A stretch of DNA of 64,000 nt from Allomyces arbusculus (taxonomy: Eukaryota > Blastocladiomycota > Blastocladiomycetes > Blastocladiales > Blastocladiaceae). Below, piece by piece: positions 10,243 to 21,355 of this stretch. Every line of letters starts with the position of its first letter. Within the stretch, counting starts at the first letter, position 1. The notes under the pieces were generated by a model, which saw only the letters and a list, made by a program, of their open reading frames with translations, searched no databases and had not been told where the DNA came from. The position numbers and the translations under genes are program-made. The stretch lies in assembly GCA_027604705.1 (NCBI GenBank), contig JADHYV010000013.1, positions 1-64,000 on the forward strand. Reading direction: 5' to 3'.

Positions 10243-10586
10243 GTGCGCGGCGGAGCGATAGGAGAGGGTGGAAAGTGTGCGGGCTGTGCAATCGAATATG
10301 GTCCATATCATTTTTATTCTTTCAGACCGGCGAAAAGGCGGCGAAAAGGAACCCAGTGTAGCAGAGTCCAGCAGAGAGGGAGAGGAGATGGAGTGAGGGA
10401 AGCGCAGTTAGCTCCTTATTTGATCTATTTATTGATTTGATAGCGACTGAAATCGTGAGTTCAGGTGACCCTGTCGACCCGCCTGCTTGCTCGACGATCT
10501 CCCGCTGTTGCTCACGCCCAAGTTGACAATTTGCTGCTCGTGTTCCTTTGACCCCGCCGCGCCCATCCAACTCGCTGCATTTGAAA
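10243..10586 (+). other. Intergenic: UBC6 3' region and ATP14 promoter
   Basis: A 344-bp spacer between tandem genes. An AT-rich patch at about 10300-10440 probably holds the UBC6 polyadenylation region; the rest precedes the short first exon of the ATP synthase gene. I see no gene or clear motif in it. Confidence 0.4.
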
Positions 10587-11164
10587 ATGGCTTTCGGCAT
10601 TGTTCGCGCTGCTGTTGTACGTGGCACCATCCAGCGCAAATGACGGCGCCTGGTTGGTGCTGCCACTGGCCACCACGAACCAGCCCATCGCACCGACCCA
10701 CACGCCGTGGCACACCATGTCACGACACGACACGCAATCTGATCCCGAACCGTGCTTTTTCGGCGCGATAACAAATTTGCAGAAGACGACGGTCCAGAAG
10801 GCCACGTTTGTGACGCCGTCGGCCGCGCTCCTCAACAAGAACGGTGCGCATTGGTTGCCCCTCGCAACAAAACCACGGTGGAGACGGTTCGTCGGACGGA
10901 CACTGACGCGATGTCCACGTAGATGTCCTGACGCGCATCGCTCTCGATGAGATCCGCAACTACAAGCCTGCCAAGGTCGAGGTTTCGGACCCGGCTCTGA
11001 CCAAGAAGTTCACGCCTCCGGCCGCCCCGGTGCGTCTCAATTTTCCCTCGGCTCCGGTCGTGTGCCGGTGTTGGATTTCGAACTGACGTGCGCGCTCCCG
11101 TGCCCAGGCCGCCAAGGTGCCCGAGGTCACCAAGGAGGAGCTCGAGGCGTACGCCAAGGAGTAG
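10587..11164 (+). CDS. ATP14: Mitochondrial F1Fo-ATP synthase subunit h (Atp14-like)
   Basis: Peripheral-stalk subunit of fungal ATP synthase, in the mitochondrial inner membrane. Four short exons: 10587-10616, 10783-10843, 10923-11029 and 11108-11164, total 84 residues. Introns are 166, 79 and 78 nt; donors GTACGT, GTGCGC and GTGCGT. The N-terminus (MAFGIVRAAV then KTTVQK) is basic and lacks acidic residues, like a mitochondrial presequence. The mature part has DVLTRIALDEIRNYKPAKV, SDPALTKKF and TPPAAP followed by an acidic end, which is the layout of fungal subunit h (DL..LYLKELK.YKPAPVKASDAEG...KF..P.AP). The protein is shorter than yeast Atp14 (124). All four exons keep frame when joined. 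The family call rests on this short pattern; exon 1 to exon 2 splicing is the least certain step. Confidence 0.65.
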
Positions 11165-11580
11165 AGCGCGTGTCACCCGCTCGCGTTGCCCGCGGTGCAC
11201 CTCGCGCCGACCCTTCTGCGCTTACCCCACCTGCCCTAGTCGTTGTCGTACCAATACATACGCGTTGGCATTGATTTGCCCTGTCGTTTGTCTTGGTCGC
11301 GCGCAGGCGCGACATCCCGTTGCTTGACGCTAACACCTTTTCCGTAGTTGGACACAATCTCTACCCTTTTGCGAAACGTAACTCCCGCATTCACGACCAT
11401 CAATTGGCTGCATTTTTTCAGTTCACCTTTTGACAATATGTCCACGCGCGGCAGCCCTGGGTTGCGCATCAAAAAACATGAAAAAGAGAGGGGAGGGGAA
11501 CTGGCAGAGAGACCGACAAAAACCAGACCAACGGCGCGCACCAGGCCATACGCGCGATCGCGACACAGCCCATTTCTGGA
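11165..11580. other. Convergent 3' intergenic region, ATP14 / rhodanese
   Basis: A 416-bp gap between convergent stop codons. It holds no supportable reading frame. Both polyadenylation regions should lie here. No repeat or structural RNA is recognisable. Confidence 0.4.
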
Positions 11581-12325
11581 TTACTGCTGCTGATGCTGCT
11601 GGGTCGCGACCCAATTTGCGTAGGAGCCCGAGTAGTTGCGGATCCTACACGGATAACGCGTTGGCGATCAGCGACGAAGAACGGGCGATACGCAGGGCCA
11701 GGGTGACGCGTACCGCTTGAATCCGAGCTCGCGCGCAATCGCCTCGGCCGCAGCCGACCGACGGCCGGCCTGGCAGTAAAAGATGATGTTGGTCCTCTCG
11801 CGCGACGGTTTCGGGAACTGGTAGAGCAGCTGAAACTGCATATTGGGCTGCGCGAGCGCGTCCTGGAGTTCCGGCACTACCGACGCGGACTTGTGTCAGC
11901 GAACCCATGCATTCCATCGTTTTCGCATGCGGGTGCAACGGCATCCATCATCGGCACATACATGGCAGCGTCACGGCCGTTGGGATCGTGCCGTTGGCTG
12001 TCTCGTCTGGGTTGCGCACATCCACGAGCAACACGGGCTTGCCGACACCCGAGACGCCCGCGCGGATCAGTTGCTGCAGTTCGTCAAACTCCACCACTTG
12101 GCCTGACAAGAACTGGTTGTCGAGTTTGCCAAGATCGACTTCTGGTGGCGGGGAAGCGGCGTCGCTCGAGTACGCGCGGCTGCAGCGAGATGCCGTGGAG
12201 GAGGGAGCGGGAACGAGGGCGCGGCGCAGTGGACCGGTGGTGGCCGTGCCCAAGAGCGTTCGGCACGCGGTCGAACGCGCAATGGCAGCGACTGCTGGGC
12301 GGAGAACGGCGGCGCGGAAGAGCAT
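11581..12325 (-). CDS. Mitochondrial single-domain rhodanese-like sulfurtransferase
   Basis: A 196-residue protein with one rhodanese domain. Exons: 11962-12325, 11714-11876 and 11581-11644; introns 85 nt (GTATGT donor) and 69 nt (GTACGC donor). The first 60 residues are a typical mitochondrial presequence, rich in Arg/Ala/Ser with no acidic residues, ending near RAYSS. Domain landmarks: VLLVDVRNPDE, GTIPTAVTLP, ELQDALAQP, the active-site loop FYCQAGRRSAAAEAIA with the catalytic Cys present, and the closing RIRNYSGSYANWV on the last exon. The start at 12325 (MLFRAAV) is chosen because it begins the presequence; the upstream in-frame extension looks like 5' region. Substrate is unknown; relatives handle sulfane sulfur. 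It is divergent from mL38. Confidence 0.9.
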
Positions 12326-12661
12326 GGTGCGGGCGCGCGGAACGTGGCGGGACGGTGTGCGCCGAGTATGCGCGGATCGGTTGCGCACGGTGTTGATCTG
12401 GGCCGTCGTCGACGCGAGTGTTGAGGTCCAAGTCGCAGATGTTGCAGAGGAACACCAAGTCGGGCCGGCCCGCGACAGTCGCGTCGTGGTGCGGTGGGCG
12501 CGCCCCAGTCCGTCAGGTGACTTGTGTCTGGGTCGAGCGCTTGATCAACCACCAGCAAAGGCAGCAAAGACCCGGCAACGACCAACCGCTGATCGCTCCA
12601 CTTTCACACCACGGCTCGACCACTGCTCGACACCGACTTGGACTGACCCACCGCCTGCACC
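12326..12661. promoter_or_regulatory. Divergent promoter region, rhodanese / mL38
   Basis: A 336-bp spacer between two genes for mitochondrial proteins, so one promoter region probably serves both. No TATA box and no CACGTG box are seen. Function is inferred from position. Confidence 0.4.
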
Positions 12662-13871
12662 ATGTTCGGCTTGCGCGCACCCTCTCGCCGCCTGGCCGCG
12701 GCTGTGCTCGCCACCCGCGCCGCCCGCCCGCGCGCGCTCGCCACGGCGTCCGCCCTCCCCGAGGACTTGCAGCTGCCGGAAACCGGCTCGATTCCGGCAT
12801 TCGACGAGGCGCTCAAGGTCCTCAAGGCCGCTAATGCCGCGCCCGCGACCAAGGATCTGCCGACCGTCTGGGCGTTCCGCTACGTGGCCGGCGACTTTAG
12901 CAAACCTGAATTCCGCCAGCTTGGGCTCGACCACTTCATCAAGCATCGACGCCCGCGCGTGGTATGCTGCGCTGTCGTCGGCATGTGATGGTGGAGGAGG
13001 AATGGGTCGACAAACCACGAACGAATGTGTCGCTGTTAGATCCAATTTGCCGAGCAGCGCGGTGTCTTCCAGGATTTCTTCCCGAAGCGCGAGGACGAGA
13101 TCAACGTCGAGGTGCATCTCGCTGCGCGCGGCGAGGAGCTCATCAAGATGGGCAGTGACCTTGCGCCGTCCGAGGTGCGTTGCAGCGAAATCACTGCCAT
13201 GCTGGATTTGACCACACTGATCACGATCATCGGTGCAGACCACGACCCCGCCCACCGTCTACATCCAACCGTTCCATGCCGAGGAGAAGAAGTACACGTT
13301 CCTGCTCCTCGACGCCGACAAAGTCCGCCCGGACCTCGAGATGCAGTCGGAGGAAATCCTGTGGATGGTGTGCGTGTCGAAATTCCAGTTGCTCGCAAAA
13401 ACCCGCTCCGACACTGATCACCGACCGCTCGATCTGATCCCTAGTAAGGACATTCCGCTCTCTGCCAGCGCTGCCACCGCGCCCCTGAACCTGCCGGCCA
13501 CCGCCGATGCGACTACCGGCACTGTCGGCCAACTCGTCCTGCCCTATGTGCCGCCACACCCGACCAAAGGGTCCGGCACGCACCGTGTCGTCGCGCTCGC
13601 TCTGGAACAGCCCGCTGCCGAGTCGACCGAGTCGGCCGATGCGGCCGCATCGAGCACGTCCCTGCCGCGGCAAGTGGCCGTCTGGGACCTCGTCCAGGCT
13701 CAGGGACTGACGCCGCGTGGCCTGCTTCTGTGGAAGACCGAGTGGGACACGACCGTCTCGGACGTGTTCCGCAACGTGCTCAAGGAGCGCGAGCCCCGGT
13801 TTGTCACGCGGCCAAAGATTGGCCGGAAGGGCGTGGATGGGCTGATTGGGAACAAGTACCACAACGTTTAG
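12662..13871 (+). CDS. MRPL35: Mitochondrial large-subunit ribosomal protein mL38 (PEBP fold)
   Basis: Component of the mitoribosomal large subunit with a phosphatidylethanolamine-binding-protein (PEBP) fold. Exons: 12662-12961, 13040-13174 and 13239-13871, total 355 residues; introns 78 nt (GTATGC donor) and 64 nt (GTGCGT donor). The first 35 residues (MFGLRAPSRRLAAAVLATRA...) are a mitochondrial presequence. The PEBP part shows YTFLLLDADKV where the family has the VDPDVP strand, then LILPYVPPHP-like and HRVVALALEQP strands. The C-terminal block LTPRGLLLWKTEWD matches the mL38-specific end of yeast Mrpl35 (L.A.G...W..EWD). An exon-3 insertion of about 30 Ala/Ser-rich residues interrupts the fold. 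It converges with the RsfS-type gene, 199 bp away. Confidence 0.85.
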
Positions 13872-14070
13872 AGGTCGGGAGGAGGTGCTTGTATCTTTCG
13901 TTTTTGGTGTTTTGAATTGCCTCGTACCGTAAAGTATAGCCCAAATTATAGTTAATGCTTTCCTCATGTCTGGGCAAGCCAATTGTGCAGACTAAATGGC
14001 AAGAGATGTATTGACACAACAGGCACACCAGACAAGGGCAAAACAATTGTGACCCGAACCGGACCACTGC

Positions 14071-15027
14071 CTACAGCGTCAACTTGATGAGCGGGGACTC
14101 GCTTGGCTCGCGCTCAACCGTCCCAAAGTCGACCCCCGGCGTCGGCCCCTCCTCATCCGCCTCCAAAAACGCGGCCACCTCATTCTCCGTCTCCTCAACC
14201 GACTGCGTCCACAACTTGTCAAGATTATACGTTTCGCGCCCCTCGGGCGTGAACACGTGCACCATGACCCGGCCCAAATCCACGAGCATCCAGTCGGTCG
14301 AGTCGGCGCCCTCGGCCGTCAACCCGGCCGCGCGCGCGGCCTCGCTCGAGTGCTTGAGCGCATGCACCAGCCGATCCATGATTGCACGCATATGGTTCGT
14401 GTGGCGTGCCGTGCATAGAACAAACGCATCGGCGACGTCGCACCGCGCGGCCACGTCGAGAATGACCACGTCGGATGCGTCCTGCTCTTCGAGGAACCGT
14501 GCGAGATCGGTGACGTGCACGGTCTCGCTGAATTCGGTGATGGCCGCCGAGGACGTGCGTGCGGGGGCCGTCGACGGGTCCGTGTCGATGGGCATGCCGG
14601 CAACGTCGACGATTTGCTGTTGCTGCATCTGTTGCAGGTTCTTCATCCACAGCGGGGTCAGGTTCTCGGGCAAGGGGTCGACAAACCACTCGAGGTCGGT
14701 GCGCGGCTCGCATGCGGCGGCCTCGTCGAGGGCCTCGACTGTCTCGAGAACCACGGCGTCGTCGGATTCGTGCACAACGGTTTCCTCGGCGCTTGCGTCA
14801 AGTTCCTTGGAGGCCTTGGTACTCGGAGAAGCAGTCTGTGCGGCGGTAGGCTTGACAGCCGCATCAATTTCGATGGAGAACTTGCGGAACGATGCCGGCC
14901 ATGACGGGACAGCGGGCCGCGCGGTACGCGGTACTTGTGCACGAATTGCAGTCCATGGTGCGGCGGTGCCCGTGTTAGCGTGTGGAAGGGCTCGGCGGGC
15001 CAGCGCTTGGATGGCGGTGCGGAACAT
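14071..15027 (-). CDS. Mitochondrial RsfS/Iojap-type ribosome silencing factor (Atp25 N-domain family)
   Basis: A 318-residue, single-exon protein. The start at 15027 (MFRTAIQALARRALP) gives a clear mitochondrial presequence; residues 50-130 are acidic linker. The RsfS/Iojap domain lies at about 160-275: DLARFLEEQDASDVVILDV, ADAFVLCTARHTNHMRAIMDRL, DSTDWMLVDLGRVMVHVFTP and GRETYNLDKLW. RsfS proteins bind the large mitoribosomal subunit and block joining with the small subunit; MALSU1 is the animal form and yeast Atp25 carries the domain at its N-terminus. The long C-terminal M-domain of Atp25 is absent, so this resembles the bacterial and animal one-domain form. It is divergent from UTP10. 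Confidence 0.9.
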   Translation of the reverse strand: MFRTAIQALARRALPHANTGTAAPWTAIRAQVPRTARPAVPSWPASFRKFSIEIDAAVKPTAAQTASPSTKASKELDASAEETVVHESDDAVVLETVEALDEAAACEPRTDLEWFVDPLPENLTPLWMKNLQQMQQQQIVDVAGMPIDTDPSTAPARTSSAAITEFSETVHVTDLARFLEEQDASDVVILDVAARCDVADAFVLCTARHTNHMRAIMDRLVHALKHSSEAARAAGLTAEGADSTDWMLVDLGRVMVHVFTPEGRETYNLDKLWTQSVEETENEVAAFLEADEEGPTPGVDFGTVEREPSESPLIKLTL

Positions 15028-15317
15028 CTTGGCAACGTGCAAAAAAATTGTGCTCTGGGCCGTGCTTGGCTATTGCTGCTGCCGGTCGGTTGCAATAGAT
15101 GAGGTGTTGATGGCCAAGCTGACCTCGGTGATGGTGGTGCTCGTCGAAAAGCAGTAGCAATCAACAGCCACGGCTGCCCTTGGCAACAGGCCACCACCCC
15201 TCACGTGACGTTCTAAACAACCATTACTTTGTTCACCGACACTCCACCACCAACGATCGCTGGATCACTGCACGCGTCAGTGCCCACGCGCCGATCCACC
15301 ACCAGCAACCACCCAAG
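15028..15317. promoter_or_regulatory. Divergent promoter region, RsfS factor / UTP10, with TCACGTGA
   Basis: A 290-bp spacer serving a mitochondrial ribosome factor and a nucleolar ribosome-biogenesis factor. The palindromic octamer TCACGTGA lies at 15201-15208, about 110 bp upstream of the UTP10 start. No TATA box is seen. Confidence 0.45.
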
Positions 15318-18300
15318 ATGGCGACGACACTCCAGCGTCAGCTGGCGGCGCTGCAGAACCCCGAGTTTGTCGCGGGCCAGGGCAAGGGCAGGCATGCCGG
15401 CAAGCAACGGCCGTCGTTCCTGTTCGACCCTAAGGTCGCCGCGACCTACGACCTCGACACCATGTACAACATCGGCTGTAACGGTTTTGCCGAATTGGTC
15501 CAGATCGACGACCGGTTCACGCAATGGGAGACCCCACTGTTTTCTGAGGCTGCACGCGATACGGACCGTGTTACAATGGACCAGGCCTTCAACAAGAAGC
15601 TCGACAAGGCATTGCACGGCATGCTCGTTGCGCTCTCGCCCCATTTCTTGCTCAAGCCCGTCGGCAAGGTCCTCGAGTGGTTGATTCGTCGGTTCCGGTA
15701 ATTACTTCTCGTGCGAGGATTCCATTTATAGTGGATTTGAGCTGATCTTTGTGGTGGGGGTGGACAGCATCAACGAGTTCAACATCGAGTCGGTCATCGC
15801 GTGCATCCTGCCGTACTATGAGACCAAGCAATTTACGCAGATGCTCACGACGTTTGCGTTCGAGTGCGTTCATCTCGACTTTGTGAGTCGCTTCTATTTA
15901 TTCACATCGCCTAACGCAGCAATCTACACTCTTTCCCAGAAAGTGTCCGCAATGGGCGTTCCTCGAGCGTGTCGTAGAAACGGCCAAGCCTATGGATCGC
16001 CACTTCTTCCTGCGCCGTCTCTTCTCGGAGCCGGCGCTCGTGCGGTTTGTGTGCAACACCGTCCAGGAGCGCGTGCAGCGCAAATACGCATTCTCGACGG
16101 CATTCACGTTCTATGCGACGACTTTGATCCTCTACGTGACGAAAATTGACCAGATCACGGCCAACACGGCGACATTGCTCATGCCGTACCTGACGAGCGG
16201 TCTGGCGAGCACCAACAAAGTACGTGGATGTGATTAATTGCTTTTCGAAACTGATTTTGGTTTTGTTGCTCACTCCCTCTCGTGCACATTGCAGGAATGG
16301 CGCCTCAGCAACTACTTGGTCCTGTGCCAGCTGGGCGCGCGCACCAGTCTTTCGGAACCGGCCATGGAGACGATCCTGTCGACGGTCGTCAAGCACGCCG
16401 GGTCGGAAGTGCAGCAGGCCATGCTCACGCTCGTGTGCCTGTCGCAGTCGCAGCAGCATTTCCCGACCAAGAGCGCCGCGCTCGTCGACCTCGTTGCGCT
16501 TCCCAATGCGCTCGCCTACATGGCCGCCGTCACCAAGGCCTACAAGTCGATTGCGTTCTTCCGTGCTTTGTTTACTTCGCTGCTCGCGTACACCAAGACG
16601 GAGCAAATCCTCGCGCTCCTGTCGCACCCAGACCTCATCATTCCGCACGAGACGGTGCAGATGGTCGCGACCGAGCTTCTGAGCGCCGCCATGGACGCGT
16701 CGGATGCTGACGCGGCCGTGATGGCCGACGTATTCCAGCGACTCCAGGGTCGATACAGCCGCGTGCTTGATGCGGCTGTGGCCGACTTTGTCGCGACGCA
16801 CGCAGGCGACAATGCGCCCAAACAGGATCGCAAGCGTGTGTTCCATGTCGTCCAGCAGTGTCTTGGCGGCACGTCACACGCACTCCTCGAAAACCTGGGC
16901 ACGACGCTGTTTCTGGCCCTGCGGCACCCGGAGGATGCTTACTGCCTCTCGGCCGTGTGCCACCTCCGGCAGAACCCGACCATACTCGCCAACCTGGTGC
17001 CCGACGACGTGGAGCCGCTCGCTGAATCGCTTGTCGCTGCGCTCGACCGCGAAGACGACGAGATTGCCGCGATCGTGCTTGAAACGGCGCCGATGGTCGA
17101 GTTTTTGGCCAAGAGCGTCGGTAACGAGTTTGTGCACGCCGTCATCGAGCGCGCGCTCAAGAAGCCCACACGCCCGGCGGTCGCGGCCGTGGCCCGTGTC
17201 AACGCGACCTGGGCCGCTGGGTTGACGGACGCGTCGCGTCAGGCCGCGACGCTGTTCCTGATTCACGCCGGTGCCACGCACGCCGCGTGGCTCAAGGAGC
17301 TGTCGGTTACCGCGCTGACCCCGACCAACGACCAGGTCGCCGCGCTTCTCGCGACGCCCGAGTATGCCATGACGGGTCTGGGTCTTGTCACGAAAGCCAA
17401 CCAGACGGCGCTGTTCCCGGCCATTGTCGCGCTGATTCACGACGACCGCGAACAGGTTGCGACCGCGGCCGTGCGTAGGGCGTCTGCTGCCAAGGGAACC
17501 GACATGAACCAGCGCGTTCTGTGCGAGCTGTTTGCACTCCCGGCCAACCGGCTTGCCAAGTACACGGGCGCGCTGCAGACACTGCTGCAGGGCAAGAACG
17601 CCTATGAGTTGCTCGTGGGTGGGCTCGCGCACGAGACGTCGGCCGTGGTCGATCAGTGCCTCAAGCACCTGGCGCGACTCGTGTCGAACCCCTCGGCGCC
17701 GACCGATTTCCAGGCGCTGATCCCGTACGTGTTCCCGTGCTTTATGCACACGGCGCTGTCAGTCCGGCAGCATGCGCGCCAAGTACTCGTCGCGGTATTG
17801 AAGCACTATAAAACGGCGGCGAGTGCGGCCTCGGTCAACGATGAGGCTGGCAGCAAGAAGAAGAAGGTCAAGTATCAGCTGATTGTCTTCCCGCCCGTCG
17901 GGTACGCGGCCAACGCGGTCCTGTTTGTCGAGCCCAAAGTCATGCACGACTGGCTCGTGGAAGTGACCGAGACCACGGACCTGACCACGTCGCACGAGGC
18001 CGTCCTGCACCAGACGTACCGCAAGAAGAAGCGGCAGGTCCTGACGGCGTTCTTGTCGCACATGCCGCACCTGCGCGTCGCTCTGCTGTCGCAGTGGCTC
18101 AAGTTGTTGTCACTCGTCGACTCGCCCGACGTGTTCCTGGCCCTGCACATGCACTTCCGCAAGCGGCACGCGATGCTCGGCCCGAACAGCACGCAAGAGG
18201 ATGTGGCTGTGATCATTCAGTTTATTCACTGCATCACGCCGGGCGTTGCGTCGCAGATTCTGCAGTCAGACTCGCTCGATACGTTCAAGCAGTTCCTGAA

Positions 18301-21226
18301 TGGGTACCTGACCCCGGACCTCGAGCGCGTGCAGCAGGCGACGCTCACGCGCATCACGCCGGACCTGTTCCTGTCGCTCTCGGGCGAGCAGCAGTACGAG
18401 CTGCTCTACATCTTGCTCAACATCGTGTCCAAGTCGCAGGTCTCGGACGTGGTCCTCGAGGCCAAGTCGGTGCTCAAGCGCATTCCAATCTCGGTGCACT
18501 CGCTCGTGCAGCTCTTCCACAAGTTCCATAAGAACAAGGATGGGCAGCAGGGTGGGCACAATGCCGCGGGCACCGGCAGCAACAAGCGCGCGGCCAATGC
18601 CGCGGGCGGCAGCGGCGGCGGTATGCCCGTGCGTCAGCGCATGAGCAAGCTCACGTCGCTGCTCGAGCTGATTTCGTACAAAGACGTACCCGACAACGAC
18701 AAGCTGGTCCAGCCGCTGTTCAGCACGCTGCAGTACATTCTCAACCACCCAGACTACACGCAGTACGACTACATTATCCAGCTCGTGCTCGCCGACTTGC
18801 TGCTCGTCAACAAGGCCGCGCTCGACGAGTCGGTCTTCCGCGTCGACTTGCTCGTCACGTGCATTCGGTCGACGGATAACCCGCAGACGCACAACTCGGT
18901 CCTGCTCGTGCTCTCGTCGCTCGCCGCGCTGTGCCCCGAAAAGGTGCTGCTGCACGTCATGCCCATTTTCACGTTCATGGGCGCGCACGTCCTGCGGCAA
19001 GACGACGAGTACACGTTCAATGTCATCGAGTCGACGATCGAAAAGATTATCCCGTCACTGCTGCTCAACGTCACGCACATCAAGCATGTGATCCAAGTGT
19101 TTGTCGATGCGATCCAGCACATTCCGATCCACCGTCGCCTGCGCCTGTTCACGACGCTCATCAAGACTCTCGGCGACCAGTATCTGCACGCGATCATTGC
19201 GCTACTGCTCGAAAAGGAACACGTCAAGCTGCTCGAGTTCTGCTTGCTGATTTCGAGCGAGTTCCCGGTCGAGGCGCAGCTCAAGGCCATGATCGAGCTC
19301 GTGCGCATGTGCTGCGAGGAGACGCCCGACATGGACGGCGTTGCAGCCGAGGCCAAGGCACCGGTCGAGCCGGTCAAGAAGCGCGCGGGCAAGCGCAGCG
19401 CTAACAACAAGAAGGCAGCGGCGGCCAACGACGATTCCCGTCTTATTTCGCTCGAGTCGCTCGCCAAGATCAAGCCGCCCGTGCTCATGTTCATTGACGA
19501 GAACCTGATGATGCGGTCATTCATCTCATCGCTCAGTAAGGCCAAGGTCGAGACCGAGGTCAAGTTGTTTGTGCAGGAGCTGCTCACATTTGTGCAGCGG
19601 CACGCAATCAACAAGCCCGTGCTGCGGCTCGCCTACGGGATTCTCGACAAGGTGCACCACCTGCTCAGTCTGTCGACGTTCATCTCGGTCATTTCGGACC
19701 TGTGGCGCCACCCGTCGCCGCTCATTCAGAAACGCGCCGTGACCATGTTCAACGACCGCGTCAGCCACCTAAGCGCGGCCACGGTCCAAAAGTACCGCGC
19801 GCCGCTCATGGCCACGCTCCCGGCAGTGCAGTGGATCTTTGCCGAGCGGTCGTCCGACCCGGAAATGGTGCAGCTCGGGCTCATGGCCCTGCAGCAGCTG
19901 TGTACGCATTTCGCGGCGCACACGCAGCACACGGCCACGTTCATGGATGCTGTTCCAACGATTCTCGGGTACCTGTCGTCGGGCACGGCCGCGGCCGTGA
20001 CAGCGTCAGCGTTTGTGTGCCTGTCACATTTCATTGCGCAGCTCACGCAGCGCATGGTCAAGTATCTCAACAAGTGGATGGCACCGCTGCTCGCGTTCAT
20101 GGAGGCCAACAAGCACCACCCGCTCAACGAAATCAGTGCACTGACTTGCGTCGAGCAGTGCGTGCTGCACCTGCACGCATTCCTGCCGCCGTTCTTGCCC
20201 AAGGTGTTTGCGTGCCTGTTTGCTGACCGCGACCTCGAAGCGACCATGGCCAACCCGCAGCTCGACCTGCTCTACACGAAAATGGACGCGGTCGCCGCGC
20301 AGGTCGCGTCGCACATGCAGATGCGCCACCTTCTCCCGGCGCTCTTCAACTTCACGGCCAAGCTCGTCCCGGGCACCAACTCGGTCGAGCACGTCGTGCG
20401 GTTCGGCAAGCACGTTGTCGCTGCGCTCAAGAGGGACGATATCAAGCAGTACCACGGCGACCTGTTTGCCAAGTACTTCCTGGTCCTGCTCGACCAGACG
20501 CCATACACGCCCACAGCGATCGCCGCGCTCGTCGACCTGGTCATGAAGCTCAACGAAAATCTGTTCAAGCCCATGTTCGGCCACATGCTCCGTTGGTTGC
20601 GCGAACAGCCGCAGCGCCGTGGCGCCGTCTTCTTCCACACGCAGGCGTACATGTTCGACCACCTCAAGAACCTGTTGGTCGGGTACATGGCGTTGGCCCT
20701 CGACGACGCCCTTGCCGTCCTCAAGGCCGCGCGTGCGCCGGGTGCCGACACGACCGCCGCGGCGCACGTGCTCGATGCGCTCCACAAGTGCGCGCTCTAC
20801 GATACGGCCAAGGTCGTCGAGGCCCACCTCGAGCCCGTCACGGCCGGTGTTGCGGCGACGCTCGTCGTGCCGGCTCTCGCGCCCGCTGCGGCCAAGGCGC
20901 TCGTGCAGATTGCCGTGACGGTCAACTCGGATGCGCACTGGAAGACAGTCAACACGACGCTGCTCGAGGTCGCGCGTGGCGATATGTTTGACAATGACGA
21001 GACCGTGTCGAATGATATGGCTCTCGATGCGCGCCGTGCTGCCGTTGGCACGCTCGGGACGCTGTTTGAGACGATTGGCGAGGGATACCTCGTGCTGTTG
21101 CCGGAAACGATCCCGACGATTGCCGAGTGCCTCGAGGACGAGGAGTTGGAAACGGCGACGACCACGGCGGTGCGCCAGATCGAAGAGGTGCTGGGCGAGC
21201 CGCTGCAAAAGTACTTGCAGAAGTAA
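15318..21226 (+). CDS. UTP10: UTP10 / HEATR1, U3 snoRNP-associated SSU processome protein
   Basis: Very large HEAT-repeat protein of the t-UTP subcomplex, needed for rDNA transcription and early 18S rRNA processing in the nucleolus. Exons: 15318-15697, 15768-15882, 15944-16219 and 16295-21226, total about 1,900 residues (yeast 1,769, human 2,144). Landmarks: SFLFDPKVAATYDLDT, FTQWETPLFSEAARD, LVEWLIRRFR-type motif across intron 1 (RRFRINEFNIE), AFLERVVETAKPMDRHFF, a basic linker rich in Lys/Asn at about 1,300, and the C-terminal BP28-like region ending EEVLGEPLQKYLQK. Intron 2 uses a clear GTGAGT donor but frame requires an acceptor ending AAAG at 15943, unusual beside the normal CAG/TAG. Exon 4 is 4.9 kb without interruption. 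Long antisense open frames here are side effects of GC-rich codon usage. Confidence 0.95.
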
Positions 21227-21355
21227 GCGGGGCATCGTTCGGTTTTTGCGATTTTGGGGTGTTTGGTTTTGTGCGGCGTGTCAATTGCTCTCAACAAAGT
21301 ACTGATTATATGATTCGCCGACACATCACCAAAGCGACCCTCGATTTCTATTCGA

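Noticed and set aside
11907-13211. Open frame of about 434 codons on the plus strand spanning the rhodanese and mL38 region
   Set aside because: It overlaps two well-supported genes in other frames and crosses their shared promoter; it is a compositional artefact.
14084-15157. Open frame of about 357 codons on the plus strand opposite the RsfS gene
   Set aside because: The minus strand encodes an unmistakable RsfS domain; the opposite frame is Ser/Ala-rich shadow.
20024-21235. Open frame of about 400 codons on the minus strand inside UTP10
   Set aside because: It is antisense to a certain exon with conserved protein sequence; long antisense frames are expected from GC-rich codon usage, and its translation is Arg/Glu/His-rich without motifs.
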